From contig CAMNMO010000073.1 in NCBI GenBank assembly GCA_946544695.1, positions 1 through 10,606 of the forward strand: a DNA stretch of 10,606 bases, in the 5' to 3' direction. The notes beneath the pieces were generated by a model. It was given only the letters and a program-made list of their open reading frames with translations, was not told the DNA's origin and made no database searches. Position 1 is the first letter of the stretch, and each line of letters starts with the position of its first letter. This document shows positions 1 through 6,788 of the stretch, one piece after another. Source of the stretch: an uncultured Ruminococcus sp. (GTDB lineage: Bacteria > Bacillota > Clostridia > Oscillospirales > Ruminococcaceae). A program made the position numbers and the translations under genes.

Positions 1-1958
1 TATGTGTGAAGGCTGCGGGCACAAAGGGCGATATCAACGGCGACGGCACTGTCAATGTAACAGATGTTTCAAAGGCTGCCGCACATGTCAAGGGCATCAG
101 GGAACTGAGCGATGATGAGTTTTCGGCTGCCGATGTGAATGAGGACGGCTCTGTTACCGTCACAGATATCTCCATTCTTGCAGCGCATGTAAAGGGCGTC
201 AAGGAACTGGAGGAGAAGAAGGACGAGCCTGCTAAGGACGGCGATTTTGACCAGGCTGCTTTCACAAAGGCGCTGGGTCTCGGCTGGAACCTGGGCAACA
301 CCTATGAGGCTGTGAAGTCAAACGGCAAGGATCTTATAGATGTGGACGGCAAGACCGCAAAGTATTCCTCGGGTGAGACCGTATATGAGATGACCCCCGA
401 CCCGACTGCATGGGGCAACATTCCCATGAACGAAGATCTGGCAAAGCAGATAAAGGATCTTGGCTTCTCATCTGTAAGAATGCCTGTGGGCTGGCTCGAC
501 AACATCGGTGAGGGTCCCGATTACAAGATCAAGGACGAGTGGATGTCACAGATCAAGGAAGCTGTTGATTACATGGTGGCTGAGGACCTGTATGTCATCG
601 TGAACATGCACAGCGACGGCTACCACACCATTGCAGGCGGCTGGCTGTACTGCGACGCTCCCGAGGAGCAGCAGACTGAGATAAGGGCTAAGTATGCGGC
701 TGTATGGACACAGATAGCAGAGACTTTCAAGGACTATGACGAGCATGTCATCTTCGAGTCGATGAACGAGGAATTCGCCCGCAAGAGAGATGCCGAGTAC
801 CGCAACTTCACCACAAATGAAGCAGACGCAAACTGGGGCACCCCCGATGAAGAGTCCTATGAGAACATAAACAAGTACAACCAGATCTTCGTTGATTCGG
901 TAAGAGCTGTCGGCGGCGAAAACAGCACCAGATGGCTGCTCGTTCCGGGCTGGAACACCGATATCGAGTACACCGAGGGCGATTACGGTTTCAAGATACC
1001 CACAGATGAGAAGTGCACAGCGCCTTCCAACAGGATAGCTATTTCTGTACATTACTATTCACCTTACAACTTCGTACTGAACGAAGCTACCAACATCACC
1101 CAGTGGGGCAAGTATTATCTCAACAGAGCAAAGCTGGATACCAGCGGCGCCGAGACTTCGCTGAAAAAACAGATGGCAAGGCTCAAGACATTCACCGACA
1201 AGGGCTATCCCGTTATAATCGGTGAGTTCAGCCCCACAGACAAGGCTTATGCAGATCCCGACAACACCGAGTTCAGAAGATACTGGGTAGAGAATGTTGT
1301 CAAGTACGCTAAGGAAAACGGCGCTGTACCCGTATACTGGGACAACGGTGCAAAGGGCAAGGGCGGCTGCCGACTGTTCAACCGCAAGACAGGCAAGGTG
1401 GATTATCCCACACTTATCGAAGCTATGCAGAGAGCGATGAACGCTGAGGACGACTACGAGATCCCCGAGATAGTTCCCTTCGTTGAGGAGGAGGAAGACC
1501 CCAATGCACCTGTTGAGCAGATAGATGCTGTTGCAAGACTTGGTTTTGCTGACGGTGACTGGGAGCCCCAGACTTCATTCGAGGAGGGCGAGGGTGCCAT
1601 TGACATCAACGTAGTAAACGGCGAGAACACCTTTGTTTATGACAGCTTTGCCGCTGACGGCAAGAAGATAGACAGCGCAGCAGTGTTCGTTATCGACCTC
1701 ATCGACTGCTGTGACAAGCTGAAAGACCTGAAGATAAGCGATGTCAAGGTATTCGTTGACGGCAAGGAACTTGAAGTCGCACAGGACAAGCTCATCAAGG
1801 GCGACATAGAGGGCAAGAACAACTACCGCATCGAGATATACAACGATTACGGCAACACCAAGAACGCTCCTGCCATCGACCGCACACAGCTTGTGGCTGA
1901 GAAGGAACTGAAAGTCACCTTCAATGCAGAGAGCAAGTATCTTAAAGATGCAAAATGA
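1..1958 (+). CDS. Dockerin-containing GH5 family glycoside hydrolase (endoglucanase-like), 5' partial
   Basis: This is a secreted, cellulosome-type enzyme expected to hydrolyse beta-1,4-glucan or a related beta-glycan outside the cell. The frame is open to the left window edge. Counting from a GTG at 6, residues 8-64 form a type I dockerin with two calcium-loop repeats (DINGDGTVNVTD and DVNEDGSVTVTD), each followed by an AAHVKG helix. A charged linker (about 68-80) leads into a GH5 barrel (about 84-480). Visible barrel motifs are GLGWNLGNT, VRMPVGW, the acid/base FESMNEEF (E255), ISVHYYSPYNF (H349) and the nucleophile in VIIGEFSP (E407), then PVYWDNG. After an acidic linker, residues about 505-645 look like a beta-sandwich, possibly carbohydrate-binding; I cannot name its family. 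No signal peptide or RBS is visible, so the true start and probably a secretion signal lie upstream. The GH5 call is firm; the exact substrate is not known. Transcription ends at the hairpin just downstream. Confidence 0.93.
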   Translation, partial: CVKAAGTKGDINGDGTVNVTDVSKAAAHVKGIRELSDDEFSAADVNEDGSVTVTDISILAAHVKGVKELEEKKDEPAKDGDFDQAAFTKALGLGWNLGNTYEAVKSNGKDLIDVDGKTAKYSSGETVYEMTPDPTAWGNIPMNEDLAKQIKDLGFSSVRMPVGWLDNIGEGPDYKIKDEWMSQIKEAVDYMVAEDLYVIVNMHSDGYHTIAGGWLYCDAPEEQQTEIRAKYAAVWTQIAETFKDYDEHVIFESMNEEFARKRDAEYRNFTTNEADANWGTPDEESYENINKYNQIFVDSVRAVGGENSTRWLLVPGWNTDIEYTEGDYGFKIPTDEKCTAPSNRIAISVHYYSPYNFVLNEATNITQWGKYYLNRAKLDTSGAETSLKKQMARLKTFTDKGYPVIIGEFSPTDKAYADPDNTEFRRYWVENVVKYAKENGAVPVYWDNGAKGKGGCRLFNRKTGKVDYPTLIEAMQRAMNAEDDYEIPEIVPFVEEEEDPNAPVEQIDAVARLGFADGDWEPQTSFEEGEGAIDINVVNGENTFVYDSFAADGKKIDSAAVFVIDLIDCCDKLKDLKISDVKVFVDGKELEVAQDKLIKGDIEGKNNYRIEIYNDYGNTKNAPAIDRTQLVAEKELKVTFNAESKYLKDAK

Positions 1959-1970
1959 TCTTAAATAACG

Positions 1971-2007
1971 ATATCCTCCCGCACAGTTCTGCGGGAGGAT
2001 ATTTTTT
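1971..2007 (+). terminator. Rho-independent terminator of the GH5 gene, perhaps bidirectional
   Basis: A perfect 13-bp stem (ATATCCTCCCGCA, 1971-1983, pairing with 1990-2002) closes a 6-nt loop and is followed by a T run at 2002-2007. It starts 12 bases after the GH5 stop codon. The convergent flavoprotein gene stops at 2016, and the same stem read on the minus strand is followed only by a weak T-containing stretch, so use in both directions is possible but less certain. Confidence 0.92.
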
Positions 2008-2015
2008 GCTTTTTG

Positions 2016-3668
2016 TCAGAGCGCACCAAGCGCATGCTTTGCTGCTATCATGCCGAAGGTATAGCATCTGCCCAGCGAAAGTCCTGTCTGGTGGAAAGGA
2101 TAATCTGCGCCGCCGTAGAAAGGTCCGCCAAGATTGCCCACACAGTAAAGTCCCTCGATGGGGTCGCCGCTGCTGTCAAGCGCCTGTGCGTTCTCATTGG
2201 TGATGACGCCAGAGACCTCCGCAGATACACGTATATGCTTTCTTGCACCCCAGAAAGGCGCTTTCTCTATCTTATGCATGTACTTTGCGTGCTTGCCGAA
2301 ATCAGTGTCGCAGCCCTTATCGCAAAGTTCGTTGTAGCGGTCAACCGATGCCTTCATCTTGTCATAGGGAATGCCCAGTTCTTCTGCAAGTTCTTCAAGG
2401 GTGTCACACCTGTGCAGATCGATAAGGTTCTTGAACACACCCTGCGGGTCTTCTACCGCACCTGGTATGAACTTTTCCATCACGAAGGGCGGCACAGGTC
2501 CGTCTACGAACTCGTCCTTGTCCCATTCGGTGTAGCTGCTGTCATATATCGCACAGTACCAGCCCCTCGAACCGTCCTTGTGGTCGGCATCAAGCATGCT
2601 GCCCTTGAACTTTGGCTGATATTTCAGCAGATTTCCCATGTATACAAAGCCTGTGTACTCATTTGTGAAACGCTCGCCTTCCATATTCAGGTAGAGGAAC
2701 GGTTCTTCAAACATCAGCGCCGAATCAAAGTCGTGCATCATCTTGGTGTGACCGAGGTCCTCCATTTTTGCGCCTGCACTAATGGCAAGTATGTGACCGT
2801 CGCCCGTTTTGCCGAACTGTTTCTTGTCAAACTCATCAATATCGGGGCACCAGCGCTTTACCATAGCGGGATTGTTGGTGTAGTCGCCCGTTGCAAGTAT
2901 AACCGCCTTAGATGCATTGTACTGAATGTAGCTGCCGTTCTTGTCCTTTGCGATGACGCCGGATACACGCTTGCCGTCGGTAACAAGCTTTACCGCAGGC
3001 GACAGGAAATGCGCACTCAGGTTATCATGCTTTGCCATGACATTTTTGAGGACGTTTTGCAGCGCATGCCCGACATTCAATGGCTTGGGACCTATCCAGG
3101 GCGCCCAGAAATAGCAGTGGTCATCACCGTAGTCATAGGTGTTCAGCCTGTTCTTCCACACACCTGTGAAATCACCGCTGGTACTCCTGAAAGCGCACAG
3201 CTTATCGCCGTCATTGAGAAGCTTTGCACTTTCTGCGTTATTATCGACCTTGCTGCCGTCGCCGTACTCTGTCTCGGTCGTCATGCCCGCACGGTTGAAC
3301 AGCCACATCATAGCTTCCTCGGAATGTTCAGCATAAGCACGCAGCTGTTTTGTATCTGCACGCCAGTCGCAGAGACTGTTTGTGTGATGTATCCACTTTG
3401 CTATACCGCCCTCAGTGGAACGTGACTTGATTATCGCAGAACCGCAGTTGCCCTGTGATACCACATTTGATGCCTTTTGCAGCAGCACGGTATCTGCACC
3501 AAGTTCAGCAGCCCAGCAAGCCGCAGGCACACCTGCTGCGCCCGCACCCACCACTACTATCTCATGTTCTTCTGTCTTTTCGGGAACTATGTCTCCCATT
3601 TCACAGCATGAGGCATCTACCTCAGCTTCGGTGATACCGTTCGGTATAGCATTGTTAAGTTTGTCCAT
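2016..3668 (-). CDS. FAD-dependent oxidoreductase, fumarate/urocanate reductase flavoprotein family
   Basis: This 550-aa flavoprotein probably transfers electrons to or from an enoate-like substrate, with FAD bound in a Rossmann fold. Residues 36-50 read EIVVVGAGAAGVPAA, with the GxGxxG dinucleotide motif at G41, G43 and G46. A central MEGERFTNE segment matches the GxRFxNE motif of the FAD_binding_2/fumarate reductase superfamily. The C-terminal stretch IEGLYCVGNLGG through FHQTGLSLGRCYTFGMIAAKHA is the typical closing FAD-binding element. I see no Sec or Tat signal, haem-binding CxxCH or FMN-attachment domain, so it looks like a stand-alone cytoplasmic protein. The ATG start is supported by AAAGGA at 3679-3684, ten bases upstream. 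Upstream are a consensus promoter, an inverted repeat and a leader of about 175 nt. Substrate and redox partner cannot be read from the sequence. It is a single-gene unit between two hairpin terminators. Confidence 0.88.
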   Translation of the reverse strand: MDKLNNAIPNGITEAEVDASCCEMGDIVPEKTEEHEIVVVGAGAAGVPAACWAAELGADTVLLQKASNVVSQGNCGSAIIKSRSTEGGIAKWIHHTNSLCDWRADTKQLRAYAEHSEEAMMWLFNRAGMTTETEYGDGSKVDNNAESAKLLNDGDKLCAFRSTSGDFTGVWKNRLNTYDYGDDHCYFWAPWIGPKPLNVGHALQNVLKNVMAKHDNLSAHFLSPAVKLVTDGKRVSGVIAKDKNGSYIQYNASKAVILATGDYTNNPAMVKRWCPDIDEFDKKQFGKTGDGHILAISAGAKMEDLGHTKMMHDFDSALMFEEPFLYLNMEGERFTNEYTGFVYMGNLLKYQPKFKGSMLDADHKDGSRGWYCAIYDSSYTEWDKDEFVDGPVPPFVMEKFIPGAVEDPQGVFKNLIDLHRCDTLEELAEELGIPYDKMKASVDRYNELCDKGCDTDFGKHAKYMHKIEKAPFWGARKHIRVSAEVSGVITNENAQALDSSGDPIEGLYCVGNLGGPFYGGADYPFHQTGLSLGRCYTFGMIAAKHALGAL

Positions 3669-3843
3669 GATCGTTTGTTCCTTTCGTTTATCGTAAGTCT
3701 GATGTGATACGGTACTGTCAGGCTGCTTACACAGCTAAGATCACCTGCATGGTCCTCACCCAAATGCAAATTTAACACCATTTATTGTGATGTGTCAGCG
3801 GGATAACCATGACCGCTTGTTATAAAATGTTGATAACATTTCT
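3669..3843 (-). other. Long 5' leader of the flavoprotein gene
   Basis: The stretch between the predicted transcription start (about 3843) and the flavoprotein ATG is about 175 nt, long for this window. It holds an operator-like inverted repeat near its 5' end, small possible stems such as GCTG/CAGC within 3724-3737 and a GTGAT/ATCAC long-range pairing, and the RBS at 3679-3684. I recognise no known riboswitch core (FMN, SAM, TPP, cobalamin or glycine). No ORF of note lies in it. Confidence 0.35.
3818..3838. promoter_or_regulatory. Operator-like inverted repeat at the flavoprotein transcription start
   Basis: TGTTAT (3818-3823) and ATAACA (3833-3838) form an inverted repeat with a 9-bp AT-rich spacer. 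It sits about 5-25 bp downstream of the start predicted from the promoter at 3850-3877, where a bound repressor would block transcription. The repeat is directly visible; the repressor role is inference and could be chance in AT-rich DNA. Confidence 0.35.
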
Positions 3844-3849
3844 TATATT

Positions 3850-3877
3850 ATTATACCACTTCCGCTGAAAATGTCAA
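3850..3877 (-). promoter_or_regulatory. Consensus sigma-70-type promoter for the flavoprotein gene
   Basis: Read on the minus strand, there is a perfect TTGACA (3872-3877), a 16-bp spacer and a perfect TATAAT (3850-3855). The predicted start is near 3843. The only minus-strand gene downstream before a terminator is the FAD oxidoreductase. Confidence 0.85.
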
Positions 3878-3927
3878 TTGATTTACTAAAACATGACAAT
3901 TTTTTTATATCAAGATCAGATATTCGC

Positions 3928-3964
3928 AAAAAATCACCGACAAAGCAGCTGCCCCGTCGGTGAT
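3928..3964 (-). terminator. Rho-independent terminator of the EAL-domain gene
   Basis: On the minus strand a perfect 9-bp stem ATCACCGAC/GTCGGTGAT (3956-3964 with 3933-3941) closes a 14-nt loop and is followed by a run of six T (plus-strand A at 3928-3933). It lies about 65 bases beyond the stop of the EAL gene at 4028 and upstream of the flavoprotein promoter, so it separates the two units. Confidence 0.88.
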
Positions 3965-4027
3965 ATATGCTGTACGAAAAGTTAAAAGCTTACGATCGCC
4001 TGTTTTGCACAGGCTTTCATAATATCA

Positions 4028-5695
4028 TCAGTTATTGCCGTCAAGCCTTTTTTCAAACTCAGGCTTAGGCAGCGGTCTGTCAAAGAAAAATCCCTGTGCC
4101 AGATCACAGCCGTTGCGCTTCAGCACCCCGACCTGTGCTTCGGTCTCCACGCCCTCAGCGATACATTCAAGTCCCATTTCCTTAGCCATCGCAACCACAT
4201 ACTTGAACATCACACTTCTCGGGCTGCGCTCATCATCACTATCCACAGGAACTATGCTTTTGTCGATCTTGATGACGTTCCAGGGCACTTCCTTTATGAG
4301 ATTCAGCGATGAATATCCTGTCCCGAAATCGTCCACCGATGCAGATATGCCACGCTGCTGAAGTCCGCCGACCACCCTTTTCAGGTCCGTGAACTCCACA
4401 TCAGTGGTGGTCTCTGTCAGTTCGACCTCGATCAGTTCGTGCGGAACATTATGTCGGTCGATTATCTCCATCACGTGCTTGACCAGGTCAACATCAAGCA
4501 TGTGCTTGCGTGACAGGTTCACCGACACCTTCACGACCTTCTTGCCCTCATCGAGCCATTTCCTTATATCACGGCAGACATGGTCTATCATATAAAAATC
4601 AAGCTTGCAGATATCTGTATTCTTCTCCAGTATCGGTATGAACTCCATAGGCGGCACCAGTCTGCCGTCATGAAGCCACCTGCAAAGCGCTTCCGCACCT
4701 GCCAGCTTGTTTGTGATGATATCTATCTTGGGCTGATAGTAGACCTGAAATTCTTCCTTCTCCATCGCTTCGGGTAGCAGATGCTGTATGGTGGCATTAT
4801 GCTTCTTTCTCTCCACCAGTTCATCGGAATAGAACATTATACTGTCCCTGCCCGAATTCTTTGCTATCATGGAAGTAGGCATGACCTTATCCAGCAGGTC
4901 AGAGGGTTCGACCAGCACAAAGTCATCATCTATAATATACAGACCGGCACTTGCGCTTACCTGCACACTCTCGCCATAACCGTCACCAAAGCTTACAACA
5001 GTACCGCTCAGGTACTTTATGACCTTGTCTATCTTATCCGTCTCGAAAGCCATGATAAAGTTATCACCGCCGATGCGGCTGACGGGTATCTCACAGTCAG
5101 CACACTCCTCAAGACCGTCCACAAAGCCACGCATTATGGTGTCGCCGTTTTTTCTGCCGACCTGATTGTTGATCGCCTGAAAATTCCTGAGGTTGAAATG
5201 CGCCGCAACCAGCCCGCTCAGTCCCCTGATACGGCTGAGCCTTGAAAGCTGGGTAATGAAGAATCGCAGGTTATGGTAGCCCGCATCATCAAAATAACCG
5301 AATCTGTCCGCCACCTGTTTGAGCATCTGGCGGCTGTTGAAAACATACAGCATGGAAGTCAGCAGTGACAGCCTGTCACGTATCCTTTCGCTCCACGGTT
5401 CAGCACCCATTACATGATCGAACTCATATACTACCAGACCGTTTGCAGCGGTTATCCTCCTGTCAAACAGCTTCTCATCGTCAAAACCTGCTTTATCATA
5501 AACATAGTATGTTACTCTGTTGTCTGTACCTTCAAACTTCTCATTCTCATAGTATGTGATCTTCAGTCTGGCAACATTTGAAAGCCTGAGTATATCCTCA
5601 ACTGCATCACCGACAATATTCGGGTCAAGAGCATCTTCGGCATTGTTCATCTTTTCAAGAAAAGCAATAAATGCCTGCACGATATCAGTTATCAT
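4028..5695 (-). CDS. c-di-GMP phosphodiesterase: GAF-like, degenerate GGDEF and EAL domains
   Basis: The protein (555 aa from the chosen ATG) most likely hydrolyses the second messenger c-di-GMP in the cytosol. No membrane segment or signal peptide is visible. The first about 130 residues, ending in a helix SLLTSMLYVFNSRQML, resemble a GAF-type sensory domain. Residues about 140-295 form a GGDEF fold whose signature reads IGGDNF (about 208-213) and whose metal-binding aspartate segment reads FNLRNFQ, so cyclase activity is unlikely. The EAL domain (about 300-550) is complete: EAL at 335-337, SVNLSR, VELTET, DDFGTGYSS, IKIDK, AEGVET and QGFFFDRPLP carry the metal-binding and catalytic residues of active enzymes. 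A GTG seven codons upstream (5716) lies before the RBS and was rejected; ATG at 5698 is the alternative. It is transcribed alone from its own promoter. The degenerate GGDEF may regulate by binding GTP, as known for some family members. Confidence 0.93.
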   Translation of the reverse strand: MITDIVQAFIAFLEKMNNAEDALDPNIVGDAVEDILRLSNVARLKITYYENEKFEGTDNRVTYYVYDKAGFDDEKLFDRRITAANGLVVYEFDHVMGAEPWSERIRDRLSLLTSMLYVFNSRQMLKQVADRFGYFDDAGYHNLRFFITQLSRLSRIRGLSGLVAAHFNLRNFQAINNQVGRKNGDTIMRGFVDGLEECADCEIPVSRIGGDNFIMAFETDKIDKVIKYLSGTVVSFGDGYGESVQVSASAGLYIIDDDFVLVEPSDLLDKVMPTSMIAKNSGRDSIMFYSDELVERKKHNATIQHLLPEAMEKEEFQVYYQPKIDIITNKLAGAEALCRWLHDGRLVPPMEFIPILEKNTDICKLDFYMIDHVCRDIRKWLDEGKKVVKVSVNLSRKHMLDVDLVKHVMEIIDRHNVPHELIEVELTETTTDVEFTDLKRVVGGLQQRGISASVDDFGTGYSSLNLIKEVPWNVIKIDKSIVPVDSDDERSPRSVMFKYVVAMAKEMGLECIAEGVETEAQVGVLKRNGCDLAQGFFFDRPLPKPEFEKRLDGNN

Positions 5696-5702
5696 CATGT
5701 AC

Positions 5703-5707
5703 CCTCC
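5703..5707 (-). promoter_or_regulatory. RBS deciding the EAL gene start
   Basis: Minus-strand GGAGG lies 7 bases before the ATG at 5695 and 4 bases before the ATG at 5698. The longer GTG start at 5716 lies upstream of this site and has no comparable RBS, so the shorter protein is favoured. Confidence 0.75.
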
Positions 5708-5781
5708 CCGTTTCACAAATAAGCTGTCGACATAATGACGAAATAGTTGAACATCTGTATTATACGTAACTAATTATAAAT

Positions 5782-5810
5782 ATTATACCATGTTTCTTTA
5801 TAATTTTCAA
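5782..5810 (-). promoter_or_regulatory. Promoter of the EAL-domain gene
   Basis: On the minus strand TTGAAA (5805-5810), a 17-bp spacer and a perfect TATAAT (5782-5787) form a near-consensus vegetative promoter about 85 bp before the gene start. It is divergent from the promoter of the SUF-like operon. Confidence 0.8.
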
Positions 5811-5904
5811 GTGCCATTTTTAAGAAATACACAAAATTTTACTTTTTCAATATATTCGGAACTATTTTTTTGTCACATTGGGGTATCGTTATAGAAAAAA
5901 ACTA

Positions 5905-5933
5905 TTGTAAAATCTCTTTAAATGTGGTATAAT
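5905..5933 (+). promoter_or_regulatory. Promoter of the SUF-like operon
   Basis: TTGTAA (5905-5910), a 17-bp spacer and a perfect TATAAT (5928-5933) predict a start near 5940, giving a leader of about 100 nt before the ATP-binding gene. The -35 matches consensus at four of six positions. Confidence 0.7.
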
Positions 5934-5963
5934 AGCAGAGTGAGTTTACACTTGCTAAGTTTT

Positions 5964-5979
5964 TGTTGCAATTGCAACA
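5964..5979. promoter_or_regulatory. 16-bp perfect palindrome in the leader of the SUF-like operon
   Basis: TGTTGCAATTGCAACA is a perfect palindrome located about 25-40 bp after the predicted transcription start of the iron-sulfur assembly operon. Its length, symmetry and place suggest an operator for a dimeric repressor. The regulator is unknown; none is encoded next to it. It does not resemble the longer Rrf2/IscR-type sites I know. Confidence 0.55.
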
Positions 5980-6043
5980 TACAACTCATGTAAAGTATGC
6001 TAAAATAGTATATATTACAGATCATGCGAAAGGAATAGTTAAA

Positions 6044-6775
6044 ATGCTGGAGCTTAAAAATATCACTTTCAGTGCGGACGACAGCGGCAAAACCTCTGAC
6101 ATAATCCGTGGGATATCTCTTACAATACCCGATGACAAGTTCATCGTCATAACAGGTCCCAACGGCGGCGGAAAGTCCACACTTGCAAAAATAATCGCAG
6201 GTATAGTACAGCCGACAGAAGGCAGACTTATTTTCAACGGCACCGACATAACCGATATGAGCATAACCGACAGGGCAAAGACGGGCATAGGTTTTGCCTT
6301 TCAGCAGCCTGTCAGGTTCAAGGGACTTACCGTGCTCGACCTTTTGAGGATAGCTGCGGGAAAGAACCTGTCTGTATCAGATGCTTGTGCATATCTTTCC
6401 GAGGTAGGACTGTGCGCAAAGGATTACATCAAGCGTGAGGTAAACGCTTCACTTTCGGGCGGCGAGCTCAAAAGGATAGAGATAGCAACTGTCATGGCAA
6501 GAGATGTGAAGCTTGCTGTGTTCGATGAACCCGAGGCAGGCATCGACCTGTGGAGCTTCAATAACCTGATACGCATTTTCGAGAACATGCGCAAGGCTGA
6601 CGCTGACAGGACAGTAGTCGTCATCTCCCATCAGGAAAGACTGCTGAAAATAGCAGATGAGATCATCGTGCTTTCAGACGGCAAGCTGATAAAGCAGGGT
6701 CCCGCCGACCGGATAATGCCCGAGATAATGAGCAGCAATTATGCACAGTCTATCTGTCCCAAGATCGAAGAATAA
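6044..6775 (+). CDS. sufC: SufC-type Fe-S cluster assembly ATPase (SmsC of a minimal SUF-like system)
   Basis: This 243-aa soluble ABC ATPase is expected to drive iron-sulfur cluster assembly with the scaffold protein encoded directly after it, not to work as a transporter. All nucleotide-binding motifs are present: Walker A GPNGGGKST (38-46), Q-loop FAFQQP (85-90), signature LSGGELKR (137-144), Walker B KLAVFDEPE (156-164) followed by AGIDLWSF, and the H-loop VISHQE (H196). The length matches SufC. I chose the ATG with GAAAGGA nine bases upstream; the frame could be opened further to a TTG at 5963, but that lies inside the palindrome region and has no RBS. There is no membrane partner gene, sufS, sufU or full-length sufB/sufD pair here, which fits the two-gene SUF-like minimal system (SMS). 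The stop codon is 13 bases before the next start. Confidence 0.92.
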   Translation: MLELKNITFSADDSGKTSDIIRGISLTIPDDKFIVITGPNGGGKSTLAKIIAGIVQPTEGRLIFNGTDITDMSITDRAKTGIGFAFQQPVRFKGLTVLDLLRIAAGKNLSVSDACAYLSEVGLCAKDYIKREVNASLSGGELKRIEIATVMARDVKLAVFDEPEAGIDLWSFNNLIRIFENMRKADADRTVVVISHQERLLKIADEIIVLSDGKLIKQGPADRIMPEIMSSNYAQSICPKIEE

Positions 6776-6780
6776 GGAGG
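6776..6780 (+). promoter_or_regulatory. RBS deciding the start of the SufB/SufD-like gene
   Basis: GGAGG directly follows the sufC stop codon. It is 8 bases from the ATG at 6789, 2 bases from the in-frame ATG at 6783 and 17 from that at 6798, so 6789 is favoured. The spacing implies coupling to sufC translation. Confidence 0.75.
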
Positions 6781-6788
6781 CGATGGAG

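Noticed and set aside
546..1052. 168-codon minus-strand open frame inside the GH5 gene
   Set aside because: The plus strand encodes the conserved GH5 catalytic core; the antisense product shows no recognisable motif.
2013..3425. 470-codon plus-strand open frame opposite the flavoprotein gene
   Set aside because: It is the antisense of a clear FAD enzyme; its translation is rich in Cys, His and Val with no domain, and it has no RBS or promoter.
3669..3843. Riboswitch in the flavoprotein leader
   Set aside because: No conserved core of any class I know could be matched; only short possible stems are visible, so it is listed just as a leader.
4781..5245. 154-codon plus-strand open frame opposite the EAL gene
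   Set aside because: It is the shadow of the GGDEF-coding region, without RBS or domain.
5963..6043. 27-codon N-terminal extension of SufC from a TTG
   Set aside because: No RBS, overlaps the palindrome, and SufC proteins normally begin at the MLELKNITF segment encoded from 6044.
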